NCBI GenBank assembly: GCA_035353395.1
Contig: DAOPZL010000004.1
Location: 33,925 to 97,924, forward strand
Direction: 5' to 3'
DNA: 64,000 nt
From: UBA1801 sp035353395
GTDB lineage: Bacteria; Acidobacteriota; Holophagae; Holophagales; Holophagaceae
The translations under genes and the position numbers were made by a program. The notes beneath the pieces are model-generated. The model saw only the letters and a list, made by a program, of their open reading frames with translations. It was not told the origin of the DNA and did not search any database. Positions 8,294 through 17,624 of this stretch are shown here, one piece after another. How positions within the stretch are numbered: position 1 is the stretch's first letter; each line of letters starts with the position of its first letter.

Positions 8294-11200
8294 GATATGA
8301 CTCCCTTCCGTTTCGAGACCCTGGGTCTGCGGGTCGCCGTCCGGGTCGCGGCCCGGGGGGCGGCCNNNNNNNNNNNNNNNNNNNNNNNNNNNNNNNNNNN
8401 NNNNNNNNNNNNNNNNNNNNNNNNNNNNNNNNNNNNNNNNNNNNNNNNNNNNNNNNNNNNNNNNNGCGGCCCGGGGGGCGGCCGGAAGGTCCTCCTCCTC
8501 GTCCTCTTCTTCCCGGGCCGGGGGAAGGACCGGCCCGGCCGGCTCCGGATGGGCGTGGCCGTTCTCCTCGTCGCTCATGATGTCCGCGTCAGGCTCCAGG
8601 GAGACGAGCCGGCGGAGTTCCTCGTCGTCCAGCTCGGTCAGCCAGCCTTCGCCCGTGCCCACCACGCGGTCGGCGAGGTCGCGCTTGGACTCCAGCATGG
8701 CGTCGATCTTCTCCTCGAGGGTGCCCATGGTGATGAGCTTGTGGACCTGGACGTTGTGGGTCTGGCCGATGCGGTAGGTGCGGTCCGTGGCCTGGTCCTC
8801 CACGGCCGGGTTCCACCACCGGTCGAAGTGGAAGACGTGGGTGGCGGCCGTGAGGTTCAGGCCCACCCCGCCCGCCTTGAGGCTCAGCAGCATGACCCTC
8901 GGGCCGTCGACGTCCTCCTGGAAGCTGCGTACCATCTCGTCCCGCTGCTCGCGCGTGCTCCCTCCGTGGAGGAAGGGGGGCTCGAAGCCGAGGGTGTCCG
9001 AGAGGTGGATCTGGAGCCGGTCGCCCATCTCCCGGAACTGGGTGAACACGAGCGCCTTCTCCCCGTTCTCCAGCACCTCGTCGAGCATGTCCGTCAGCCG
9101 CTCCAGCTTCCCGCTGCGGGCCTTGTAGGGGCCCTGCTGCTTGAGGAACTGGCTGGGATGGTTGCAGATCTGCTTGAGGTGCGTGAGGAGCGCGAGGATC
9201 CGGCCCCGGCGTTCGATGCTGGTGGCCGCGGCCAGGTCCTTGTCCATCTGCTCGACCCGGGCCTGGTAGAGAAGGGCCTGCTCCTTGGTGAGCTGAGTGT
9301 AGACCTTCATCTCGTTCTTTTCCGGCAGGTCCTGGATGATGTTGCGGTCCGTCTTCAGGCGTCGGAGGATGAAGGGCCCCACGCGCTGGCGCAGTTCGGC
9401 GGCGGCGTCGGGGTCGCGGTACTTCTCGATGGGCGTGGCGAAGCGCTCCTTGAAGCCGGCCTCGTTCCCGAGGTAGCCCGTGAGGGCGAAGGCCATGATG
9501 GACCACAGCTCGAGCAGCCGGTTCTCGATGGGCGTGCCGGTGAGGGCCAGCTTGCAGGGGGCCTTCAGCTTGCGCACGGCCTTGGCCTGGGCGCTGCCTG
9601 CGTTCTTGATGGCCTGGGCCTCGTCCACCACCACCAGGCCCCAGGAGCGGGCGGCGAAGATCTCCTCCTCCCGGCGGACCACGCCGTAGGTCGTGAGGAC
9701 GATGGTATGGGCGTGGAAGTGCTTGGGCAGGACTTCCCGGTTGTTGCCGTGGTGCACGAAGAAGGGCAGCGAGGGCGCGAACTTGGAGATCTCCCGCTCC
9801 CAGTTGCCCAGCAGGGAGGTCGGACAGACCAGGAGCGTCGGGGGCCCGAAACTGGGGCTCTGGTTCTGCCGGTGCAGGAGCAGGGCCAGCACCTCGATGG
9901 TCTTGCCCAGGCCCATGTCGTCGGCCAGGATGCCCCCCAGGCCGAGCCGGGCGAGGCCGTCCAGCCAGGCGAGGCCGCGGAGCTGGTAGGGACGCAGCTC
10001 CCCCCGGAAGGAGGCGGGCTGGGTGATGGGCTTGTCGGGCAGGTTCTTCAGCTCGGCCAGGGCCGCGCCGAAATCGCCGGCCACCTCCACCTCGATGGCC
10101 TCGGAAACGCCCGGGATCCGTGCCGTTCCAGTGAGGGCCGCGGCCAGGGCCTCGCCCCGGGTCATGCTCTCGAAGCCGGCTCCTCGGCTGGCCTGGATGA
10201 CCGCCGTGATCTGCTTCATGGTCTCCGGGTCCAGGGCCACCCACTTGCCCTTCCAGGCCACCAGGGGGTGCTTGAGGCTCACCATCTGGGCGAAATCCTC
10301 GAGCTCGAGCTTGTCGTCGCCCAGCATGAGGGACCAGTCCGCGGACACCGAGCCGTCCAGGCCCGCCTGGGGCGTCGCCGAGGGCTCCGCATTCGCCATC
10401 TGGCGGGCGCCGAGGCGCACCTTGGCGCGCAGGCGGCGGGCGCCGCCGAACTCGGCCAGGGCCTCCGGGATATGCACCAGGAAGCCGGCCTCCTTCAGCT
10501 GGGCCGCGCCCTTGGTCAGGAACTGCCAGGCCTCCGAGGGCAGCAGCTTCAGGTCCTCTGGCTTCTGTCCCGCCAGGGCCCCCTGGAGCGGGGGGAAGAA
10601 GGGCACCGCCCGGGCCAGGCCGCGCAGGAGCACCTTCCGGGCCTCGAGCACGACGGGCTCCGCGGAGGCTTCCCAGAGCCTGGCCACGGGGATGCTGTCC
10701 CCGTCCTGGGTCTCCAGGCCCACCCGCATCAGCCAGCCTTCCTCGCTGAGGCGGTCGGCCTCCTGGATGGCATCCCGGCTGGGGGGAACGGGCGGAGCCT
10801 CCAGCTTGAGGCTGGGACGGATCCATTGCTGCCGCGCCCCCTCGCTCCACTGTTCCAGCTGCTCGCCCAGGGTGCGCTCGGTCACCCCCACGGTGGGGAA
10901 CTCGTTCATGGGGTGGCTGAGGGCCACCATGATGCGCTCGTCCCAGGGCAGGCGGTCCCGCTTGTGCCCCCTGAGCCGGTGGATGAGACCCAGGCGGGGA
11001 TCCTCCCCCTGCCGCAGGGTGCCCGCCACGAACCGCACCAGGAAGTCCGCGCCGTCCTCCAGGAAGGACCGGAGCAGCTGCTCCGGCCTGGGCGGCATGG
11101 CCAGCTCGTCCTCCAGTTCCTCGGTGTCCAGCGTTCCGAGGGCGAGCCCCTTGGTGAAGACCCACATGTCGTCCTCGGGAAAGGCGTAGGCCGAGGGCGG

Positions 11201-11632
11201 CATGGCCTTCACGAGCTTGTCCAGGACCTCCCGGTCGGAGGGGCTGGTCAGGCTGATGCCCCAGGTGGCGCGCCAGGGCGTCCCCTGGGTTTCCAGCTGG
11301 GGCAGCAGGGCCCCGCGGATCACGAGGGACTGGAGGAGCCGCAGGGCGGCCGTCCAGTAGGCCAAGCTTCCGCCGAGCCGCTCGGGGTCGGGCGCCAGGG
11401 AGGCGAGCCAGGGCAGGGCGCGCTGCCACCGGAGGGGTACGGAATGGGTCTCCACCAGGCTGGCATCCGGGAAAAAGATGCGCGCCCGCGCGGGCGTGAG
11501 ACGGTCCCTTCCATGCAGGTTGCCCGGCAGGGCCTTGAGCACGCGCTGCCAGGCCCCCGTGTCGGCAGGCCCCGGCAGGCAGATCAGGAAGCCCCGGTCG
11601 AGCGGACGATACTGGAGGATGGGCGGGATCAT
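8290..11632 (-). CDS. SNF2-family DNA-dependent ATPase/helicase
   Basis: A SNF2/RapA-type ATPase of about 1,074 residues once the artificial gap is removed. Motif I is DDMGLGKT, motif II is DEAQ, motif III is LTGTPIENR, and the C-terminal lobe has GGVGLNLTAATHV and DRTYRIGQ. The N-terminal 450 residues are the helical SNF2-associated region. An acidic stretch (EEEDEEED) precedes a basic tail reconstructed across the gap as ATRTATRRPRVSKRKGVIS, ending in TGA at 8290-8292 that overlaps the SWIM start. The start at 11632 lies only 29 bases from the divergent rpiB start, so the true start could be further inside. Confidence 0.92.
8366..8465. other. Artificial assembly gap (100 N) at the end of the SNF2 gene
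   Basis: Exactly 100 N. The 18 bases before the gap are repeated directly after it (gcggcccggggggcggcc). Merging the two copies removes the gap and gives one open frame that ends in a TGA overlapping the next start codon. The gap therefore probably contains no missing sequence. Confidence 0.85.
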
Positions 11633-11661
11633 TCCGCTACTCTTGTTGTGGGAGCCACATC

Positions 11662-12096
11662 ATGCGAATTGGATTTGCGAGCGATCATGCGGGTTACGAC
11701 CTCAAGGAGCGCCTGAAGGCTTGGGCAGTCGCCCAGGGGCATGAGGCGGTGGACTTCGGAACCGACAGCCCAGCCTCAGTGGATTATGCGGATTTCGCGC
11801 ACCGCGCGGCGGAAGGGATGGACAAGTGGGATCGGCTGGTTCTGGTGTGCGGATCAGGCATCGGCGTCAGCATGACGGCGAACCGCCATGCCGGAATCCG
11901 CTGCGCCCTCGTGACATCCCTCGAGCACGCCAAGCTGGCCAGGCTGCACAACGACGCAAACGCCATCGCTTTCGGCCAGCGGCTGACGGATCCGCTCCAG
12001 GCAGAATGTTACCTCAAAACGTTCTTGGAAACTCCCTTCGAAGGGGGACGCCATGAAAAACGTGTGAAGAAGATCGAACTGAAGTCCGGATATTGA
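11662..12096 (+). CDS. rpiB: Ribose-5-phosphate isomerase B
   Basis: A 144-residue RpiB/LacAB-family isomerase that interconverts ribose 5-phosphate and ribulose 5-phosphate in the pentose phosphate pathway. It shows GFASDHAGYDLK at the N-terminus (active-site Asp-His), the catalytic-cysteine block VLVCGSGIGVSMTANR, and HNDANAIAFGQR. Length is normal. GGGAG lies eight bases before the ATG. The start is 29 bases from the divergent SNF2 start, so its promoter must overlap the SNF2 leader or coding sequence. Confidence 0.96.
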   Translation: MRIGFASDHAGYDLKERLKAWAVAQGHEAVDFGTDSPASVDYADFAHRAAEGMDKWDRLVLVCGSGIGVSMTANRHAGIRCALVTSLEHAKLARLHNDANAIAFGQRLTDPLQAECYLKTFLETPFEGGRHEKRVKKIELKSGY

Positions 12097-12155
12097 GTTC
12101 CGAAACCCGAGGGCGTTGGCCGATGGGATCCTCGCGTCCTTTCTTCACGCTCCAG

Positions 12156-12161
12156 TATACA
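12156..12161 (+). promoter_or_regulatory. Possible -10 element (TATACA) before rph
   Basis: TATACA lies 10 bases upstream of the rph ATG at 12172, directly next to AGGAAG, which would serve as the ribosome-binding site. If used, the transcript leader would be only a few bases long. No clear -35 is visible. Confidence 0.3.
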
Positions 12162-12171
12162 GGAAGTCGCG

Positions 12172-12903
12172 ATGCGCCAGCCCGATGAACTCCGCCCCCT
12201 CTCCTTCGAGCTCGGGACCCAGGTCCATGCCGACGGGAGCTGCCTCATCCGACTCGGGGACACCCACGTCCTGTGCTCGGCCTCCCTGGAAGAACGCGTC
12301 CCGGGCTGGATGAAGGGACAGGGGCGAGGCTGGATCACGGCGGAATACGGCATGCTGCCCAGGTCCACCCACACGCGCACGGACCGGGAAGCCGCCAAGG
12401 GCAGGCAGCAGGGCCGCACCGTGGAGATCCAGCGGATCATCGGACGCAGCCTCCGGCAGGCGGTGAACCTCTGGGTCCTGGGCGAGCGGCAGATCACCCT
12501 GGACTGCGACGTCCTCAACGCCGACGGCGGCACCCGCTGCGCCAGCGTCACCGGCGCCTGGGTCGCCCTGGCCCTGTGCCTGCGGAAGTTCGAGCTTTCC
12601 CATGCCCTCACCCGGCAGATCGCGGCGGTGAGCGTCGGCATCCTGGACGGCGGGGAGGCTGATTCCTGGGCCGGCCGGACCGGGCTCATCCTGGACCTGG
12701 AATACGAGGAGGACCACCGGGCCGCCGTGGACTGCAACCTCGTCGCCGCGATGCCCATGGACAGCGAGGACCTGGAGATCGTCGAGTTCCAGTCCACGGG
12801 CGAGGGACGCAGCTTCCTGAGGGACGAGGCCCTCGCCATCCTGGATCTCGGCCTGCTCGGGTGCCAGCGGCTCATGGCCGCCCAGTCCGAGGTGCTGGAA
12901 TGA
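12172..12903 (+). CDS. rph: Ribonuclease PH
   Basis: A 243-residue phosphorolytic 3'-5' exoribonuclease that trims tRNA 3' ends. Conserved blocks are GDTHVLCSASLEERVPGW, GWITAEYGMLPRSTHTR, GRTVEIQRIIGRSLR, and the catalytic-site segment TLDCDVLNADGGTRCAS. The length is normal. AGGAAG precedes the ATG. Its stop overlaps the ATG of the patatin gene (ATGA), so the two are likely co-translated despite unrelated roles. Confidence 0.97.
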   Translation: MRQPDELRPLSFELGTQVHADGSCLIRLGDTHVLCSASLEERVPGWMKGQGRGWITAEYGMLPRSTHTRTDREAAKGRQQGRTVEIQRIIGRSLRQAVNLWVLGERQITLDCDVLNADGGTRCASVTGAWVALALCLRKFELSHALTRQIAAVSVGILDGGEADSWAGRTGLILDLEYEEDHRAAVDCNLVAAMPMDSEDLEIVEFQSTGEGRSFLRDEALAILDLGLLGCQRLMAAQSEVLE

Positions 12904-15614
12904 GGACGACCGCGGTGTGGCGAGGCTGCCTGGCCGTCCTGCTCTCCGCGGTGCTCCGGGGCCAGGACACCCTCGAGGTGACGATCCTCCCGCCCGACTA
13001 CATCTTCCACTTCTCGCCCCGGGTCTCCGTGCCGGGGAGGCCCATGCTCGGGCTGGCCCTGAGCGGCGGGGGCGCCCGGGGGGTCGGGCACATCGGCGTC
13101 CTGCAGGGCCTCGACGACGCGGGCTACCCCGTGGACTACGTGGCCGGCACCAGCGCCGGGTCGCTCCTCGCGGCCCTCTACGCCTGCGGCTACTCCGGTC
13201 GCGAGATCCAGGCCCTCTTCGAGCGGCTGGACTTCGGCCGCGCCTTCCTGGATCCCCTCCTCCGCAGCCCCGGGCGCACCCTCGAGGAGGACGAGTCCGA
13301 GAACGGGACCCTCTTCACCGTGCAGATGGAACAGGGCATGCCGACCGTCGCCCTGGGACTCAGGTCGGGCGTGGCCATCCAGCGGACGCTGGAAGGGCTC
13401 CTGGCCCGCGGAGCCTACTTCTCGGGGGGCGACTTCAACCACCTCAAGATGCCCCTCCGCATCATGGCCACGAACGTCGAGACGGGCCAGGGCAGGTTCT
13501 TCGAGAAGGGGGACCTGGTGGAGACCCTGCGGGCGTCCATGGCGGTCCCCGGGGGCTTCCGGCCGGTGCTGATCGGGGGCCAGCAGTACGTGGACGGGGC
13601 CCTGGCCGAGAACCTTCCCGTCCTGGCCCTCCGGGAGGCCTTCAACCCCGACGTGGTGCTGGCCGTGGACGTGAGTTCGCCCTTCGAGAAGGGCCGGGTC
13701 AGCAACGTCTTCTCCCTGGCGGCCAAGAGCCTGGACATGGTGATCGAAGGCAGGCAGCGGGACAGCCGGGCGGGCGCCAGCATCGTGGTCCAGCCCGTGG
13801 TGCGGGACGTGCCCTTCACGGACTATGGCAGGATGCTCCCGGACATCGTGGTGGATTCGCGGCGGGCCTTCGACGAGAAGGAGCCGGAACTCCGGGCGAA
13901 GCTCCTCGGTTCCGGAAGCGACGAGGCGCCGCTGCCCGTGGCGCGCGTGGAATTCGCGAAGCCCGCTCCCCCCCAGGCCGCGGAAGTCGTCGGGACCCTG
14001 CTCCCCGAGGGCCGGCCGGTCCACCGCTGGTCGGTGCTGGCCGCGCTCCAGCAGATGGTGGTGCACGGCTGGTCCCGGGACGCGCGCGCGAGGGTGGACG
14101 AGAAGGACGGCGCGAAGGCGCTGGTGATCGAGCTGACCCCCTTCGAGACCGTGAAGGACTTCCAGGTCGAGGCGCCGCCGAAATGGCGCGAGGCCATCCT
14201 GTCGGACCTGAAGGAAGTCGTCCGCCTGGGCGAGCCGTTCAACCCGGAACGCTTCGGGACCTTCCTCGGACAGTGGGTGCACGGCCTGGTGATGCGGGGC
14301 GCGCCCCTGGTGGACGTGCGGGGATCGGCTTTCGACCCGGAGACGGGGACGGTCAAGGTCGTGGTGCGGGAGCCGGTCCTGAAGACCCTGGAGATCAAGG
14401 ACGGCCTCGGCGTCGGATCCCGCTACCTGCAGGAGCTGGTCTCCCCGATGATGGGGAAGCCCCTCCGGGCCAGGCAGCTCCAGGACCTCATCGACCTGGC
14501 GGAGCAGCGCATGCACCTCGCGGAGCTCCGCTACCAGCTCAGGCCCGTGCCGGACGGCTGCGGGCTCGTCCTGGTCCCGGTCCACGACAGGAAGCAGAGC
14601 CTGGACGTCAGCCTCGGCTTCGAGAGCACCCTGGGCTGGATGGGCGGCTTCCGCTACGGCGCCGCGAACTTCGGAGGCCTGGGCGCGGAGCTTGAGCTGG
14701 CCGGTTCCGCGAACAGGCTCCAGAAGGACTTCTCCCTCGCGCTCCGCAAGCCCTTCGCCGAATTCCTCGGCAGCGGGCTGGAGGCCAGCGCCTCCTGGTT
14801 CGAACAGAAGCTGGAATCGCGCCTGGGCTTCGCCAGCCCCGAGATCCCGGACCCCCTGGCCAACGGCCGGATGCGGGTCTTCGACTGCGCCCTCGGCACC
14901 TCGTACCGCTTCGGGAACCTGGAGCAGGGGAAGGTCAAGCTGGCCCTCGACCGGCACCGGGCGACCTTCGGACAGGACGGGGCGGAGCACGGGCGGACGG
15001 ACCATGCCCTGGAACTCCTGGGCGAGTGGGACAACTACGACCGGCACACCTTCCCGAGGAAAGGCCTCCTCGTCCGGGCGCGCTTCGGCGCGGGCAGCGC
15101 ACAGTCCGGGCTCGATCCGGACGGACCGTTCCACTACGGCTACATCCGGGCCCACGGCCTGCATCCCCTGGGATCCAGCCTCTCCGGGACGGAGCTGGGC
15201 CTCGACCTGGACGCGGAATGGGGCTACGGCAAGGACCTGCCCATGGACCGCTGGTGGATCACGGGCGGCCCCTCCTTCCTGGTGGGGTCCGACGCCCAGA
15301 GCATCCTGGCCCCCAATTTCATGGCGGCCCGGCTGGGGCTGCCGGTCCGGCTGGAGGGCCCCTTCGGGCTCTCCATGCAGGTCGTCCCGCGCTTCGACTA
15401 CGCCCGCCTCGCGAAGGACCCCGCGGACCTCTTCCAGGGCAGCCGCGCCCAGGGAACGGGACTCGTACTGCGCACCATGATGGCCAAGTTCTACGTCGAG
15501 CTGGCCTACGGGTTCCTGAAGGTCTACGAGCCCGGGTCCGGCTGGGGGAGGACTTCCGGGAGCTTCAACGCCCTCATCGGGACCAGGCCCTTCGACCTGT
15601 GGTCGCAGAGATAG
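12900..15614 (+). CDS. Patatin-like phospholipase with POTRA and outer-membrane barrel (type Vd-like)
   Basis: This 904-residue protein starts with a signal peptide (about residues 1-22). A patatin domain follows, with oxyanion loop GGGARG (56-61), nucleophile S85 in GTSAG and catalytic D232 in VDGALAENLPV. Residues about 350-560 look like POTRA-type repeats (VKDFQVEAPPKW). The last 350 residues show alternating beta strands of a BamA/Omp85-type barrel (SLGFESTLGWMGGFRYG to the end). The architecture is that of PlpD-type autotransporters, which place a lipase outside the outer membrane. Whether the lipase is released is not visible. Its ATG overlaps the rph stop. Confidence 0.9.
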   Translation: MRTTAVWRGCLAVLLSAVLRGQDTLEVTILPPDYIFHFSPRVSVPGRPMLGLALSGGGARGVGHIGVLQGLDDAGYPVDYVAGTSAGSLLAALYACGYSGREIQALFERLDFGRAFLDPLLRSPGRTLEEDESENGTLFTVQMEQGMPTVALGLRSGVAIQRTLEGLLARGAYFSGGDFNHLKMPLRIMATNVETGQGRFFEKGDLVETLRASMAVPGGFRPVLIGGQQYVDGALAENLPVLALREAFNPDVVLAVDVSSPFEKGRVSNVFSLAAKSLDMVIEGRQRDSRAGASIVVQPVVRDVPFTDYGRMLPDIVVDSRRAFDEKEPELRAKLLGSGSDEAPLPVARVEFAKPAPPQAAEVVGTLLPEGRPVHRWSVLAALQQMVVHGWSRDARARVDEKDGAKALVIELTPFETVKDFQVEAPPKWREAILSDLKEVVRLGEPFNPERFGTFLGQWVHGLVMRGAPLVDVRGSAFDPETGTVKVVVREPVLKTLEIKDGLGVGSRYLQELVSPMMGKPLRARQLQDLIDLAEQRMHLAELRYQLRPVPDGCGLVLVPVHDRKQSLDVSLGFESTLGWMGGFRYGAANFGGLGAELELAGSANRLQKDFSLALRKPFAEFLGSGLEASASWFEQKLESRLGFASPEIPDPLANGRMRVFDCALGTSYRFGNLEQGKVKLALDRHRATFGQDGAEHGRTDHALELLGEWDNYDRHTFPRKGLLVRARFGAGSAQSGLDPDGPFHYGYIRAHGLHPLGSSLSGTELGLDLDAEWGYGKDLPMDRWWITGGPSFLVGSDAQSILAPNFMAARLGLPVRLEGPFGLSMQVVPRFDYARLAKDPADLFQGSRAQGTGLVLRTMMAKFYVELAYGFLKVYEPGSGWGRTSGSFNALIGTRPFDLWSQR

Positions 15615-15639
15615 ACGATCCGCGGAGGGACGTCCCCTG

Positions 15640-16620
15640 CTAGCTGCCGGCCGTCCCATCCTCGGCGCTCCGGGAGGCCCCCAGGAGCCTCGGCCCGAGT
15701 TCCACCAGGAACATGGCGGCCAGGATCAGCGCACCCCCGGCCACCTGGAGGGGACTCAGCACGTCCTTCACGCCCGGGACGAGGCCGGTGGCGGCCAGGA
15801 GCGCCGTGAACACCGCCTCCAGGCAGTAGATGATGGCGGCCCCCGTCGCGCTGATGTAGGCCTGGCAGGTGCACATCAGGAAGAAGGCCAGGCTGGTCGC
15901 CAGGACCCCCTGGTAGACGAGGGAGACCCAGACCCCGGGCATCCGCAGGATGGCCAGGGTGCCCTGGAAGCCGCCCAGCTGGGTCCCGTCCGCGGTGGCG
16001 GAGGCGGGAAGGAGCGCCGTGAGGATCACGGAGACCGCCATCACCACGAGGATCTGCATGAAGGCGAGGACGGCCCCGTTCGTGCGGCGGGAGAAGCGTC
16101 CGATCAAGGCGATGTGCGCGCCGCTGGCGACGGCGCATCCCAGGGTTTCCGAATCCCCCCGGTTCCATCCTCCGAAGGGCTCCCCGGGCTGATGCACCAG
16201 CAGGAAGAGCCCCGCGACGGCCACCACCGCGCCCAGGCCGTGGATGGCGCGGATGCGTTCCCTGAAGAGGATGCCCACGAGGGGCGTGAAGAGGACATAC
16301 AGGCCTGTGATGAATCCGCTCTTGGTGGCCGTCGTGAAGCGCAGGCCGTCGGCGTTGAGCCAGTAGACGACCGCGGCGGCGACCCCCACCCACAGTCCGT
16401 CCGTGAGCCCCTGCCGGCCGAAGGGGACCCGGAAGACCAGGAGGAACGCCCCCATGGCCAGGGCCGCCAGGGCGAAGCGGAGGGTGAGCATGGCGCCCAC
16501 GCCGAGCCCGACCTGGATGGTCGCCTTCATGACCACGAAGCTCCCGCCCCAGATGAGGGTGGTGAACAACAGGCCCAGCACCGCGAGCAGGTGCCCGCTC
16601 CTTGAGGATGCGAGGTTCAA
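15640..16620 (-). CDS. EamA/DMT-family membrane transporter
   Basis: A 326-residue membrane protein with ten hydrophobic segments in two EamA repeats. The first segment includes TTLIWGGSFVVMK, a typical EamA opening (W-G-x-S-F/N). The start is taken as TTG at 16620, preceded by GGAG five bases upstream and 11 bases after the DUF1573 stop. The exported compound is unknown. It is distinct from the DMT protein at 2302. It converges on the patatin gene. Confidence 0.85.
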   Translation of the reverse strand: MNLASSRSGHLLAVLGLLFTTLIWGGSFVVMKATIQVGLGVGAMLTLRFALAALAMGAFLLVFRVPFGRQGLTDGLWVGVAAAVVYWLNADGLRFTTATKSGFITGLYVLFTPLVGILFRERIRAIHGLGAVVAVAGLFLLVHQPGEPFGGWNRGDSETLGCAVASGAHIALIGRFSRRTNGAVLAFMQILVVMAVSVILTALLPASATADGTQLGGFQGTLAILRMPGVWVSLVYQGVLATSLAFFLMCTCQAYISATGAAIIYCLEAVFTALLAATGLVPGVKDVLSPLQVAGGALILAAMFLVELGPRLLGASRSAEDGTAGS

Positions 16621-16631
16621 TCGGACTCCGT

Positions 16632-17600
16632 TCAGCGAAGGAGGGCCGAGACGCGGACGCTGAGTTCCGGCTGGTTGGGATCGTCCAGGGAGAGGGTCAC
16701 GTTCTCGTTGTAGGTGCCCGGCCTGGCCGACGCCGACAGGACGACCTGCAGTTCCTGCTGGGGGGCCGCGCCCTTCCCCGCCCCTTCGACCTTGATGAGC
16801 GAGCTGGAGCTCTTGGCCTGGAGCACGCGGAAATCCTTCCCCTCCACCTGCTTGAGGACGAGGGGGCACCGCAGCTCCTTGCCCGCAGCTTCGGCCCAGG
16901 CCACCCGTTCCGGCGTGGCGGTGACGGAGGCCTTCACTTCCCACTGCACGGTGAGGGTGATCACGGGCATCTGCGTGCTGGTCGTGATCACGGCAAGGGA
17001 ATCCACCCCTCGGGGCTTCCGGGGGGGTATCCGGTGCCCATCCAGGGTGATGTCCAGGACGGCATCGTTCCCTTCGCTCCTCGCGGCGGCGCCGAGATAG
17101 GGCGCACCGGGGGATTTCGTCTCCTTCACCCGCACGGGCTGGCCGTTCCCGGAGGCCAGGCGGACCGAGGTCTTCCGGGAGGCGGTGCGCGGGAGGTCAT
17201 AGAAGAACACCGTGTGGGTGCTCGGCATGATGTCCTGGACGACTTCCGCCTCGAAGGAGAGGGTGGCGGCACCGTTCGAAGGATCATCCGAGATCACCTG
17301 GATCGACTTGTGCACCTTGCCGCGGAAGCCGCGCGGATCGAAGGAGGCCTCGATGTCCGTGCTCTCGCCCGGCTCCAGGGACCACTTGCCGAGGACCGTG
17401 GAGGTGCACCCGCAGGACGGGTTGAGGCGCGTGATGTTCAGGGTGGCCTGTCCGGTGTTGGTCACCTTGTAGCGGTGGGACACCTTGCGGTCGATGCCGA
17501 TCTTCCCGAAGTCGTGATGGAGGTTGTCGAAGGTGATGGCGGGAGCCTGGGCGACGCAGACGACGGGAATCACCAGGGCCAGGGACGCGAGTGCTTTCAT
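16632..17600 (-). CDS. Exported DUF1573-domain protein
   Basis: A 322-residue protein with a signal peptide (residues 1 to about 18, ending VCVAQA). An Ig-like DUF1573 domain follows, with the hallmarks HDFGKIG, VTNTG and the double-cysteine motif SCGCT near residue 64. A second, more diverged beta-rich repeat fills the C-terminal half. DUF1573 proteins are secreted or periplasmic with no established enzymatic role. It lies 24 bases downstream of the glycosyltransferase-9 gene and 11 upstream of the exporter, so the three are probably one transcript. Confidence 0.85.
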   Translation of the reverse strand: MKALASLALVIPVVCVAQAPAITFDNLHHDFGKIGIDRKVSHRYKVTNTGQATLNITRLNPSCGCTSTVLGKWSLEPGESTDIEASFDPRGFRGKVHKSIQVISDDPSNGAATLSFEAEVVQDIMPSTHTVFFYDLPRTASRKTSVRLASGNGQPVRVKETKSPGAPYLGAAARSEGNDAVLDITLDGHRIPPRKPRGVDSLAVITTSTQMPVITLTVQWEVKASVTATPERVAWAEAAGKELRCPLVLKQVEGKDFRVLQAKSSSSLIKVEGAGKGAAPQQELQVVLSASARPGTYNENVTLSLDDPNQPELSVRVSALLR

Positions 17601-17624
17601 GATGGATGCCTCGGATCGTCCATT

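Noticed and set aside
7322..11632. Single SNF2-SWIM fusion protein of about 1,436 residues
   Set aside because: The fusion exists only because 100 N happen to keep an open frame. Removing the duplicated 18 bases gives a stop codon overlapping the SWIM start.
4226..11716. Open frame of about 2,500 codons on the plus strand opposite queA, the helical-repeat gene, hisA-like, SWIM and SNF2 genes
   Set aside because: It is antisense to well-supported genes, has low-complexity His/Gly/Leu/Arg composition typical of reverse frames in GC-rich DNA, and runs through an N gap.
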